A DNA stretch of 64,000 nt from Branchiostoma lanceolatum (lineage: Eukaryota > Chordata > Leptocardii > Amphioxiformes > Branchiostomatidae). Shown in pieces: positions 10,701 through 20,770 of this stretch. The DNA lies in assembly GCF_035083965.1 (NCBI RefSeq), contig NC_089727.1, positions 19,595,269 through 19,659,268 of the forward strand, written 5' to 3'. Within the stretch, counting starts at the first letter, position 1; each line of letters opens with the position of its first letter. The notes beneath the pieces were generated by a model, which made no database searches, was not told the DNA's origin, and worked only from the letters and a program-made list of their open reading frames with translations. The translations under genes were made by a program, and so were the position numbers.

Positions 10701-12703
10701 TAAATGACTACTGCTTCTGAACTCAATGGACACAAACAAACAAACAAATAAACAACAAACAAACAAAACAAACAAACAAACATCACCTGCATGAGGAGCG
10801 CCCAGTGTAAACAGTCCAGTGTCCATGGCCATCACATAGCTACTGTTCCCCAGCTCTATGGCAATGTTGTTCTTGATCTGGTCAAAAGTCTCCACACTCC
10901 ACCAGCCACCTAGCAGATGGAGACAAAACTGCAGGTTTCATACATTTTTTTTGTCAACGTCGCAACATTTACAATTTTGTATGTTGAACTCTGTAGCATT
11001 TGTGGCCATGTGGTCAGGGTATATACTATGTCTATAGTCGACTCAAAATCTAACAGTTCTGGGTTTCAAATCTCTAGCAAGCACCAATGTTACACATGCC
11101 CATTTACACCTACATGTACTAGTATTTCCTCAGTCGACCTGAAAAAAAGAGTTACCTAACTTGGGTTAAAGCTATAGGTCCCGTGTTTGAGGAGCATTTT
11201 TAAGAACCCACCACACTAATTGGTAAGAGTAGGATATATTTTCAGTCCTCCTACTGTATGAGGAATACTACATATGACTTTAAAAAGGCAAATACGTCCT
11301 CCTAGAGTCTCCATGGCTCAAGAGTACAGTACTAGTAGGCATCCTTCCAGATGTGAGTGGATCAAACTTTATACAGTCTGACTCTTTTCTTACGCAGCTT
11401 GTACTTACATAACTGACATACTTACAAAACTGGCCATGGTGAGTTTGTGACATCTTGAAGCTGTTTAATTAATTATTGGTTATGCTGGACAAAAAAAGAA
11501 ATAAAAACAAACCGTGTAGTTCTTGGTCCTGGCGCAGCTCATCAACTGAAGGTCCGGCTGAGTCAGCCTCTCTGTCTCTCTTACGCTTCTTCTTCTTGTG
11601 TTTCTTGTGGCTGTACATTAGAACACGAGCAAGAGCGATGGCATCACGGTGACACAGTGGTAGGAAAAAGATTAATTGGTAAATGAGCTGCTAATCAAAA
11701 TGTTAATTGGTGAAGCTCCTATCTCACTGCACCTGCTGCACGTTGGCAACCACAAATACGCTGCGACCGAGTGATTTCAATGTGCACTCAACGATTTCCA
11801 TTGATAAGAAATGAATCTTTAACGCTTTGTGTGTTTTGTTGTCTTTTTAGTCATACTTGTATGGTAATACCACGTACGTTTGATATTTCTATTATAAAGT
11901 CAAGGGCAACACAAACCAATTTAGGATGCAGCAAGGCCGTCAGCAGTGCCTCGGGTCCAATGAGATGGGGGCTTAAGTAATCTGATATGTTAACACCGTT
12001 CTGCCTACCAGCTGCAGTCAGAGTAAGGAAGCTAGTAGTATCTCCTATGTACATGTAAATATAAAAGAGCGATCGCTTGTATTGATACAAACTGAATCTA
12101 ACAAATTCATCAGGCAGCCTTAGACTTCTCTTTCCGATTCCCCTTAAATCATCAACTCGTGTAAAATCTGGAACTATTTATGCAATATTTTACAATTTAT
12201 TAGATATAAACATTAATATATTTTTTGCCCATAGTAAAAGCTTTGTGGATTCATGATTTTGTACCACACTTATACAAACTTATTACAAGTAGAGCAGCAA
12301 AAATATCATGATGACAAAAATTAAGAAAAAAGATTATGAAGAAAATTAAGAAAAAAGATTATGAATTTATATTCATAATCTTTGTTATCATGATTTTTGC
12401 TGCTCTACTAGTGATAAGTATGTATAAGTACAAAATCATGAATTCACAAAGCTTTTACATATTGTCAAATATCTCTCTGTAGCTTGCAAATCATTTTCAT
12501 GCCCGTCAATAATTTCTAGATTAGATTATAAGCGAAAGAAAACATCAAGCCGAATAAAATTATGTAAAGTGGGGAGGGGGGCATAGAGGGGCAACTGAAA
12601 GGCAAAGCAGTTTCTCGGCTCCGAAACGGATGTGCTTTTACCTGCTCTTCTCTCCCTTCAGCTTCAGCTTGGACGACTTCACGAAGTTGTACGAGTCCGC
12701 CAT
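4741..12703 (-). CDS. FRG1: FRG1 homologue (actin-bundling, spliceosome-associated)
   Basis: FRG1 proteins bind actin and RNA, sit in nucleoli and Cajal bodies, and co-purify with spliceosomes. The eight coding exons in transcription order are 12703-12642, 11610-11513, 10909-10787, 9751-9579, 8428-8324, 5955-5864, 5466-5356 and 4777-4741. Together they give 266 residues (human 258), with every phase closing. The N-terminus [13 protein letters not shown] is followed by a lysine-rich nuclear signal ([10 protein letters not shown], about residues 23-32). The beta-trefoil (fascin-like) core then carries the family hallmarks [24 protein letters not shown] and [10 protein letters not shown]. The C-terminus [11 protein letters not shown] to MKADRYCK is also typical. 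Large introns hold many transposon remnants. The gene is head-to-head with UBXN6. Confidence 0.95.
5690..5830 (-). repeat. SINE core fragment in FRG1 intron
   Basis: Read on the reverse strand, this contains the motif of a cleared gradient, 'ggtcccgtg' and a run to 'aaagaaccc', as in the fuller SINE at 19.99-20.41 kb. It is a truncated fragment with no tRNA head. Confidence 0.45.
6150..8145. mobile_element. Non-autonomous DNA transposon, about 2.0 kb, in FRG1 intron 6
   Basis: The ends are inverted copies: ACTCTCATCTCCCAAATAAA at 6151 and its complement ending at 8145. Inside each end the subterminal unit AATAAACRTACC is repeated. Four GGGGGGTAYGTTTATT units lie in direct array at 8043-8130. 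The interior has no long open frame, so it is non-autonomous or decayed. It occupies most of the intron between the sixth and fifth exons. Confidence 0.7.
8676..8905. repeat. Repeat with two ACAATTGT palindromes
   Basis: The block starts near CCCTTGTCCTGCT and closes with AGCAGGACTAGAG, weakly inverted. It contains CCCGACAATTGTCGGG (8841-8856) and CCGACAATTGTCGG (8879-8892). Confidence 0.45.
9155..9523. mobile_element. CCAAGCAGATGT-ended element
   Basis: The ends are CTCCAAGCAGATGTCAGGAG at 9156 and CTCTCAACATCTGCTTGG ending at 9523. This is the same end family as 3493-3628. It encloses the retrotransposon fragment at 9229-9381. Confidence 0.55.
9229..9381 (+). pseudogene. Non-LTR retrotransposon ORF2 tail
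   Basis: The forward frame reads a typical C-terminal tail of an endonuclease/reverse transcriptase [38 protein letters not shown], then a stop at 9381. Only this tail remains. It lies antisense within an FRG1 intron. Confidence 0.65.
9999..10578. mobile_element. 580 bp inverted-repeat element
   Basis: The termini TTAGGCCCAATTTACACTTG and CAAGTGTAAATTGAGCCTAA are inverted. Long subterminal arms rich in GTAGTAGAC and GTAGTACTACA follow. There is no coding capacity. It sits in FRG1 intron 3. Confidence 0.65.
11161..11400 (+). repeat. SINE core fragment
   Basis: The words 'aggtcccgtgtttgaggagc' and 'aagaacccaccacac' match the core of the SINE at 19.99-20.41 kb. The tRNA-like head is missing. 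Confidence 0.5.
11711..11976. repeat. Old copy of the AAGCCCCC MITE family
   Basis: A diverged relative of the elements at 33.13 and 49.72 kb. Its ends are eroded (AGCTCCTATCTCACTGCACC and GAGATGGGGGCTTAAG). The core word 'gtgttttgttgtctttttagtcatac' region is shared. Confidence 0.6.
12233..12459. repeat. Foldback MITE, AT-rich
   Basis: GTAAAAGCTTTGTGGATTCA at the left is inverted as TGAATTCACAAAGCTTTTAC at the right. Inner arms pair through TAGAGCAGCAAAAATATCAT. The centre holds a tandem AAAATTAAGAAAAAAGATTA duplication. Confidence 0.7.
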
Positions 12704-13258
12704 GTGTTAGGAAAACCTTTAAATCCTGAGCTCTGAACCAAGAAAGTACGAAGGACGCGCTAATGCTGTCGTCTCAGTGATGATACAGTGCTGAAGCGAC
12801 ATCTAGCGGTTTTGACCTGTACTGCAGAGTTAGACATAGATTTATTTCATCGCCGAATAAAATCTCATCATGATCCCTTCGATTGGTCGTTGTGTTAAAC
12901 ATGGTCAAATACAACGATCTTATTAATTGAATCATTGTCAAAGTCAGTATGATATCAGTTTTTTTTATTTAATAATAATACATTTCTTCACGTGCAGACA
13001 CCCCTTTGTAGAATGATGGTATAATCCGGACTCTGTGAAGTAATACCGTAGCTGAAAGCGCAATCAAATTTCATTGGACCAACGAATAGCTCTGTCGAGT
13101 TTTCACCAATCGAAGTAAAGCAATTTCTGACATACGGGAGCATAACAAAGGCGGAAGCCACTGTATCATACATAGACGTGTTGCGTTTTCGTCCTTATAA
13201 ATCGACCAAAAATACTTTATTTTCGTTTGACAAGCTACACAAGAAGTGTTCAGCCGTC
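12704..13258. promoter_or_regulatory. Shared FRG1/UBXN6 divergent promoter region
   Basis: The 555 bp between the two start codons must hold both promoters. It contains CCAAT-type boxes: ATTGGTCG near 12884, CATTGGACC near 13072 and CCAATCG near 13108. No TATA box is convincing at either start. Co-regulation is possible but only inferred. Confidence 0.45.
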
Positions 13259-16036
13259 ATGAAGAAGTTCTTCAGCAAGGTCAAGACCGAGGTGACCTTC
13301 AAGAAGGCAGGAGAAGGCCACAAACTGACTGAAGACACGCGAAGCAAGTCGGTCCAGCCAAGGACCCCCGCCGAAAGAGCCCACCCCTCCCAAGGAGCCC
13401 AGCAAGCCGGCGCCGCCGCTTTAGCAAGACTCGAACAAAAAGACCAGGGTAAAACCAAGAGGACGTCGTCTGCTGTCAAGGCGGCTGCACGCGCTGAAGC
13501 CGCAGAAAGAGAGGCTAGGAGTAACGCTAACAGTGCATACGCGACCGGTACGCGTACGCAATCTGAACCTGAAGTACAGGACTGTGCACCTGTAGTGTTG
13601 TCGGTGTCAGGGGTGAGGTTCATCTGCCCGCTGTCCGGACAGTCTGTTCCTAAGGAGGGGCTGGATCAACACAAACGGGAGTGTATCGTGACGTATTTGA
13701 TCGACAGTCCAGTAAAGATGTCAGCCACCATGATACAGAGTCTCAACAAGGGCAGGGACAAGGTTGGTATATAATGCTTCTACGCATGTGCAGTTTCAAA
13801 ACTGAAGGCCCCCGAGATATAAACAAAACCCGTCGGGGCCTTCACCTTTGACACTGCACATGCGTAGTAGCAACCGTGAACTGGCTTATAGCATACCTGG
13901 GCTGCAAAAACGTTTGATACATGTGTTCCGGACTGGGTAATAACTTTGGGTTATCACACAGGCCTCCATAGAGTATCTAGAATGCCTTCTGAGTGCGCCG
14001 CTATCGAAAATTCGAATACTGGATTCGGTTGTTGGAATGTGCGGCTTTTACAATTTTTTGTTCGAGGACACCAACATTTCTCAACTTCTGGCGCATTTCG
14101 CATTGAAACGTGCACGTGTGTTGTCTCGGGTGGGTAGGACATAAATATAGAATACAACACGGGGTATTCTGTATCACCCGAGGTACTAGCCCGACCGCGA
14201 GTAGGATCACCTGTAGGCCGGAGGGCGATCCGACCCGCGGGAGGGCTAGGACCGAGAATGATGCGGAATACACCGTGTTGTATTTTATTTATGTCATGCC
14301 CACCCGAGAAAACACAAATTTCAATGCGGAATGCGCCAGAAGTGGAGGGAGTTTTGTGTCATCGAACAAAAAACTGTAACAACATCGATTCCAACCTCCG
14401 AATCTGGTATTCGAATTTTCGAAGGCGGGGTGCTCAAAAGGCATTCAAAATATTCTATGGAAGCCCGTGTGATACAACTCTAGAACCTCATGTGATACGA
14501 ATAGTTATATCACACGGTCTGGAACACTTGTATCAGGCTCAGGTATGACATAGATAATTAAAAAAAACACAGTGTATTCTGCATCACCCTTGGTTCTGGC
14601 CCTCCTGCGGGCCAGATCGCCCATAGGGCGATCCCACCCGCAGGCGGTCTTGTACCTCGGGTGATACTGAATGGATTATTCTATATAAAAAACATTAATA
14701 ATTTGTGACAGCTAACATTTGTGGTATACTGGAGGTCATGGTTGAAACGACAGCAGTGACACAAATTAAAAACTAGGCCATAAATGTGGCAAATTTATGA
14801 TGGAGAAGGTACTGGTAGTATCTAACAGGCAAGAAGATGCCTTCTACACCGAGACGTCCTTAGATATCCTAAAGTAAAATATAAAATCATAGACTAAGAT
14901 ATGTTCTAGATTTACAGTATTAGATTTACCTATATCTGTTATATTATATATTGTATGGCATATATTTACAGTTCTTCATGCTCATGTTGTTATCTGGTTA
15001 TCTGGACTGCTTCTAGATGTTGCTTTTCATAAAGTTGCTTCTTCATTTGTAATAAAATAATGATGAATTGATGATAGTAAATTATCGAGGCAAGATTGCA
15101 TCTGTTATACAGTAAATCGATATATCTACATGTATGTGTTTCAGCCAGACACACTCCTATCTCCATAGGCTTTTGCTACTGTGTTAAATTCAACTATTGC
15201 ACGCATTTTATGTTTATAATTTGTTCTTGGAATCCTTTTTAAAGGTCCAGGTCTGTGTGGACACCCTGCGGAAGTATCTAGAGAACATCTTGGCTAATCC
15301 AACAGAGGAAAAGTTCCGCAAGATCCGCCTGTCAAACAAGGCCTTCCAGGACCGCGTGGCGACCATGGAGGGTCATGAGGAGTTCCTACAAGCCGCCGGG
15401 TTCTCTCTGAAGGAACTACCACATCAGGATACTGTGGAACCCTTTTGGGTCCTCAGTGAGGATAAGTGCGAGGACTTAGACAGTCTCAAGACCTCTGTTG
15501 ACATTATTACCACAACAGAGCCGCTTAAGTTCAAAGTCGATCGCATGATGCAAGTTCTTCAGCCAACCGACCGTGTTGCGGAATTCCGTCTACCGGACGC
15601 GTTTTATAATCTCACGACGGAGGAGATAAAGCGGGAACAGCAGGACCGGACCGACGCGGTACAGAAGAGTTTTCAGCTACGCACGAAAGCCATGCGAGAA
15701 CGCGAAGAGCAACAGAACCTTCGGAGGTACAACTTCACGCTCATCCGCGTACGCTTCCCCGACAACGTGCTCCTCCAGGGCGTGTTCCGGGCGCAGGAGA
15801 AGCTGTCCGCGCTGGTGCAGTTCGTACGCGATGCGCTGGTCAGCGATTGGCTACCGTTTGTCTTAAGTTCGGCGACGGGTCAGAGGTTGGAGGAAGAAGA
15901 GGTGTCCTTTGCGGAGCTGGGATTGGTGCCTGCTGCTGTTGTCAACTTCACATGGGACCCTTCTATCATGGCAGATATTGCAGCACAGCAAGGGGCAGCC
16001 TCCAACAACCAGTACCTCAAACCTGAGCTCCTATAG
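13259..16036 (+). CDS. UBXN6: UBX domain protein 6 (p97/VCP cofactor)
   Basis: UBXN6 (UBXD1) is a cytosolic cofactor of the AAA ATPase p97/VCP in endolysosomal sorting and damaged-lysosome clearance. The two coding exons 13259-13762 and 15245-16036 encode 431 residues (human 441). The chosen ATG gives the conserved N-terminus MKKFFSKVK. The upstream in-frame ATG at 13178 lacks family support. Residues 169 to about 227 form the PUB domain (VDTLRKYLENI, EEKFRKIRLSNKAFQ) that binds the p97 tail. A basic helix with EEIKREQ and LRTKAMRERE follows. The UBX domain occupies about 331-407. The chain ends LKPELL, where the human protein has a few more residues. The single intron holds a large foldback repeat. 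Confidence 0.95.
13779..13868. repeat. MITE with CTACGCATGTGCAG ends
   Basis: A near-perfect hairpin: CTACGCATGTGCAGTTTCAA is inverted as TTGACACTGCACATGCGTAG, with GAAGGCCCC/GGGGCCTTC inside. Relatives lie at 23.83 and 31.33 kb. It begins 16 bp after the UBXN6 exon 1 donor. Confidence 0.75.
13894..14552. repeat. 660 bp foldback element in UBXN6 intron
   Basis: Almost the whole segment is one imperfect palindrome. The outer ends are CATACCTGGGCTGC and CTCAGGTATGACATAG. Inner matching words include GAATGCC, CGAAAATTCGAAT and GCGCCAGAAGT. Single arms of the same element recur at 23.22-23.50 and 30.76-30.99 kb. Confidence 0.7.
14560..14690. repeat. Second copy of the GC-rich foldback centre
   Basis: Resembles 14155-14275: a CATCACCC-type start, GGGCGATCC palindromic words and a terminal GGGTGATACTGAA. 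Confidence 0.55.
14691..15200. other. UBXN6 intron, nothing recognised
   Basis: AT-rich intron sequence without a visible repeat or open frame of interest. Confidence 0.4.
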
Positions 16037-16400
16037 CCCTCAGTATAGAATCAACATGTATAATCTCTTCTCTTCACATATATGTACACACTTTGATCCA
16101 AATTCCTATGTTCCAGTGAAAGTTTGGAACAGCCAAAGCTCCTCATCAATTGACAGACATTATGATTGGTATCTTAATATGAATGATATTCTTTTTTTTG
16201 TCATTGATAACTTACAACTTGTCCTGATGGCTGCTGCATTCTCGTAGCTTCCATATTCTTGGCAATTGGTCCAATTATGTTAGCCCATATGTTCAAATCA
16301 AAATTGGAATGGTCACAAGTCTCCTGACTTAGACTCTGATGACATGAACATTGCTCTCTTATATAATGATATAAGTTAGCTAGAGGTGTACTGTGCACGT

Positions 16401-16926
16401 AGTGCTGGGTACCTAAACCCTGGACCTAACATAGCCTGGAATCGAGACCTATTATAGACTTGGGAGCTACATAATAGGTCTGGATTCCAGGCTAGACCTA
16501 ACATGGACTGGACCTAATGTTTAGATTCAAGTCCGAATAAACCTAAACGTCTGGAAACAAGTCCGAACTTGAAAAAAAACGTCTCTCGCTTATACTCTAG
16601 ATCTGTCTCTTTTTTGTTTTAACCATCTTAAATCTTCCTTAGATAATAAATTAGATTGTAAAAATTTGCACTGGAAAAATATGAAAACATTGCTGTTTTT
16701 TGTGTTTATAATTACACTTTTGTGTTTACTACTGACTATATATAATTTCGCACATATAGTTTGTTGCATGTAGAATATATGCCAATATGCAATTTTACAT
16801 GTAACAGGAAAGAAATATTTTTAGCACACATATGCCATGGGTTCAGGTCCGGACTTGTAAATGAATCTGAACCTCTGGATCTAAATCCGGACCTGAACCT
16901 GAACACGGGTTTAGGTATGCAGCACT
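16401..16926. mobile_element. Foldback element AGTGCTGGGTACC with nested MITE
   Basis: The ends AGTGCTGGGTACCTAAACCC and GGGTTTAGGTATGCAGCACT are inverted. Tgcacgt occurs on both sides (16394-16400 and 16930-16936). A 61 bp MITE (16433-16493, AGCCTGGA ends) is inserted inside. It is flanked by a 10 bp duplication, gacctaacat (16423-16432 and 16495-16504). A related fragment lies at 26.96-27.04 kb. Confidence 0.65.
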
Positions 16927-17029
16927 AGGTGCACGTGTATATTGGCTATCAAGTTTCCAGTGGACTGACCATTTGAAGGGCTACCACTACCAGAAGCATG
17001 GTTTAGCCAGGCTATAGGAGATGGCCTAC

Positions 17030-17560
17030 AAGGGAATTACCTGTATTGATATGATAGCCTCATTGGGCAGATAGATCAATATATCTCTTTCTAACTGTCT
17101 GTTAAGTTTTATCACCAAAATAGATTTCGAAGATTTATGCTTTAGGGAGAAACCACCAGTCTTCTTCTGTGCTGTGCAAATGTCAGAGAAGTATTGACAT
17201 ACAGCTGTACTGAAAATACAGGAGCTACATGTAACACTGTCTACTTGGGAGTTGCAGGGTAGGGTTGGTTTCATGTACAATAGATAATAATTTCTGTGAA
17301 ATCTGACTTGCACTACGTATTCGTTTTGAAAATTGAGTTTAAACCGAACTGAGTTTTTTGGTAAACTATAAGATAACGATAGGCACAACAACATCACAAA
17401 CATTTGTCTTAACAATTTGTTTATAAAGGGGGAGCGTTTTATTAAAACACTTCATGGAGGAATCGATGCTATAACATTGCTATTCCATATATTTTGTCCT
17501 TATTTTTGTCCTTCAAAGTCTTGAAAACATTTCCGTGAAATCCGACAACAAAATGATCCG
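17030..17560. other. Intergenic, nothing recognised
   Basis: A 129-codon reverse frame (17026-17415) has no family resemblance and irregular composition. It is probably chance. Confidence 0.4.
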
Positions 17561-17569
17561 ATGTCACCA

Positions 17570-17785
17570 CACGCTTGAAAATTAGGCGACCGCCATGAGC
17601 AGGGATTGTGCTCTGTTCGGTCCCAATTCGTGGCGGTTGCGGTCGTGTTGGACGGGTGGTCGCCTTGGGCAGGCAGCTTAATGCTTGTGCCTATGGGGAA
17701 AATTTTCGGGACCGAGAAAAAGCGGTCGCCATGGCCAGGTGGTCGCGTTGAAAAGGTGGTCGCCTAGGCAGGTTTGACTGTATGT
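17570..17785. repeat. GGTCGCC-rich repeat
   Basis: The block is built of GGTCGCC/GGCGACC words and ends AGGCAGGTTTGACTGTA, a typical inverted-repeat end. The left end has GGCGACCGCCATGAG. Confidence 0.5.
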
Positions 17786-17789
17786 GCTA

Positions 17790-18660
17790 TTGAGAGTTCC
17801 ACTCAAAGGCCTTTCTTCCCATCTCTCCTGGAGTATAGATTACTGTGTAAGTTGTACTTTTAACTGTAAGATTGGGACAATGAAGTTGTTAATTGTTATT
17901 ATGTTAAGGTACACAATGTATCACAGACATGGAATATTGTTTGAAGAGAAATTGCTAGAAAATGACTCGCTTGTTGAAATGACAAGACTAAATATTTTTT
18001 GTCAATGCAGTACCCAACATCATATCATGCTGTGGGAATCAACTTTTGTGCAGTTATGGTGTTGAATTTATGGATGCATGATATTTAGTGTAATATGCAT
18101 AATATGATAATGATGCATATATTACATGTTTTACCGTGTTGCTTGTTGTTCCTTCCGGATCAGATGAATATCGAATACAAACAATGTATGTAATGATGGA
18201 AAACTTAGAGCTATTAGGTGAATTCGTCATACAATGTTGAGGAATATTTTGTGTTAATTGTGCAATCTTGTAATGTCCTGTGCCTAATAATTGTTTTTCT
18301 ACCATAACTGCCACAGTCTCAGTACTATGTTAATGTCCATTGAACTGTACAGGCTTTTTATGTGACATGTTGGAGAACAAGTGTGCATCTGTTACGCACT
18401 CCAACATGGCTGCTGCTCTACTCCAACATGGACGCCTGGTCATTCACATTGCTATCATTATGATTTAAACAAAAAGACTGTATTTGACAAGAAATTTCAG
18501 CAGCGTTTCAGCTTTTGAAATGGCCAACATAACTACTGATTGGAGTATTGGCTCTTTAGGATATTGTTGCTGTTTATAAAATGCAAGGAAAAAGATATGA
18601 CATTGACTTGTCAGTGGTGGGATCAATAGTGTACAGAATTTTAAGAACTAATAGCAGGTT
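17790..18660. other. Possible UBXN6 3' flank, nothing recognised
   Basis: AT-rich sequence with no supportable gene. It may include an extended UBXN6 3' UTR, which cannot be delimited by eye. Confidence 0.3.
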
Positions 18661-18673
18661 TCTTTGTTGTAGA

Positions 18674-18885
18674 CACTGTAAATGCATTTAAGTTGGCGTG
18701 GTTTTAATCTCGGGGTAGGGAAAAAATGGAGCGTTCGCGGTGGTTTTAAGTTCACGTTTGAGAGAGAATTGAGACAATACTAGAGTAGGCCAAAAAATTT
18801 TGTGGTACTTTTATGTTCGCAGCAAAAAGCTTACCGCGACAACTGTGAACATAAAACCACAGCAAATATTTCTACATTTACAGTA
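18674..18885. repeat. ACTGTAAATG-ended MITE
   Basis: CACTGTAAATGCATTTAAGT at the left pairs with the TACATTTACAGTA end at the right. Inside are inverted 'gttcgcggtggttttaag' and 'gaacataaaaccac' words. A diverged relative lies at about 1195-1391. Confidence 0.6.
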
Positions 18886-19980
18886 TCTCAGCAAGTATAT
18901 GATGTTGTAGAGTTATGCGTTGTTCATTATGGTGATATTACAGAATTTTTCTGTGTAGCATTTGTATGGGTTCATTGGTGGACATTAAAGAAGGAGTATT
19001 ACACAGTTTTAGAATAGTTTGTGATATTGGAAATAAAGTGTACGAAATGCATATTACTCTAGAAGTTGCATTCATTTATTTTTTGTCTGACATACATGTA
19101 TTTCTTATGCACAACAAGAGTTCCACTACCTCATATCTCCATGAACAATTCTATTCATGCAAATGACTTACACATTTGCGTAATGTATGCTTGGTCATAA
19201 ATGCCTTTATCTAACTTACACATGTTGCAATATTGACAGTCCTATAATCTTCCAATTAAATGAATTATGGTGTTTTTGCATTGATTATGCAAATTAGGAA
19301 TTTATTTGCATACTTGGTATCTGTTGATGCTCCACTTTCCATAAACTACATATGTTACATGTATTTAAGTCTGATAATGGAAGACACTGCAAATAGATTT
19401 GCCTCATTGGCTATGCAAATTTTGCTGGTTCAATGAGGTATGGTAGCGCAAGAACTGTTACGTACTAAGCTACTAAGATCAAGTAAGTCTCAACCCCGGG
19501 GTGTTATTCAGCCTGTGCAGAAGAAAAAAAAACACGTTAAGTTTAATCTGTACAGTATCCTCAAGTTGGTAAACTTTACAAGATTTTTCCACAATTGTCC
19601 TTGAATACTGTATATGTAAATAACGTTAATAACTCCATAATTTCGTCTGTTTTCTTTGTGCTACTGTTTCTGACTAACAATACACCTCCCCGCCCGTGGT
19701 TGTGCGGTCCAGCTGGGCATTTCGCATAATTACACAAGCCGGATAAGTGCACCAAAACACTGACAAATGGGTGGTGCAGTTAAGCGGATTCTACTGTACA
19801 GTATACCGACATCAGAAGACAGTATCAGTGAACGTATAGGGGAGAAGGAAAGAGCTGCACTGGGACAAAATCTGCTGTACGAACGGAGAAAGTTTATTGC
19901 AAATTCCTGCCCGAAGGCTAATTGCAAATAATATACATAAAAGAACAGGGTACAAAATACAAATTTGTGTATTATGCCAC
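18886..19980. other. Intergenic, mostly AT-rich
   Basis: There is no supportable gene. Around 19845-19945 is a retroposon-tail-like segment (AACGGAGAAAGTTTATTGCA, then GGCTAATTGCAAA) also seen near 27.41, 50.72 and 62.14 kb. Confidence 0.4.
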
Positions 19981-19986
19981 ACAGTT

Positions 19987-20411
19987 GTGGCGTCGTGTGG
20001 CGCAACTGTAGAGCACGCGGCTGTCAAATAATGGGTCCCGGGATCTAATCCCAGGTGCGCCCAGAGACATGTCCGAACTTGCGCCCCGACGTTGTGCCCT
20101 TGGGAAAGGCACTTAACACGACTTTCCTCACTTCACTCAGGTGTAAATGAGTACCTAGCTCATCTAGGGTTAGGGACGTCCATCGGATAGGACGTTAAAT
20201 GGAGGTCCCGTATTTGGGGAGAGCAACACCCCGCGCACGTTAAAGAACCCACCACACCTTTCGAAAAAGAGTAGGGGCATGCCCCGGTGTGCGATGGTCC
20301 AAATCTTACAGTCCGGTCTGGGATGACATCATGAAAAGGTGATAGTTCACCTGTTATGTCAATCCTTCCACAAAATGTGGTAAATCAAAATAAATAAATA
20401 AATAAATAAAT
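19987..20411 (+). mobile_element. tRNA-derived SINE
   Basis: The head has RNA polymerase III boxes: A-box-like TGGCGCAACTGTAGAGCACG and B-box-like GGGTCCCGGGATCTAATCC. The body contains TTGGGAAAGGCACTTAACAC and GGAGGTCCCGTATTTGGGGA, and the tail is (AAAT)n at 20387-20411. The head is too mismatched to be a functional tRNA gene. Confidence 0.75.
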
Positions 20412-20616
20412 GTATGAAAGCGGCTAAACTAGATTATATAAACGTAATTGTCTATAACTAGTGAAGGGTTTGTCTTCTCTTTTGTAAGCGATGGAATACG
20501 TTATGTCCCACCTTTTCAATAATTTGTGGGGTTTGGTAGTTAATTTAAAAGAAGAATAGCATTTTCTTTGTCTGTTAGCTTAGAGAAATTCGGATAGATT
20601 TTAGAGATGAATATGA
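20412..20616. other. Flank upstream of stathmin-like copy A
   Basis: Ordinary AT-rich sequence before the start of the tandem duplication, which begins near 20617. Confidence 0.4.
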
Positions 20617-20770
20617 GTTCTCGAACGCCATTTATGACGCGCAACGATTTGCCAACGTTCCTCGGATATACATCGTTTATGATGTCATATTCCATCTTCA
20701 AGCTTTGTTTGGAACAACAAAGATTCAACCCCCGTTTCATTGACTGGACACGGACACAGTGCCTCCCAAG

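Noticed and set aside
13178-13258. Upstream in-frame ATG as the UBXN6 start
   Set aside because: The extra 27 residues have no family counterpart, while MKKFF at 13259 matches the conserved N-terminus.
17026-17415. 129-codon reverse open frame
   Set aside because: No family motif, no splice or promoter context, AT-rich chance frame.
19987-20060. Functional tRNA gene
   Set aside because: The A and B boxes are recognisable, but the stems do not pair and a SINE body with an AAAT tail follows.
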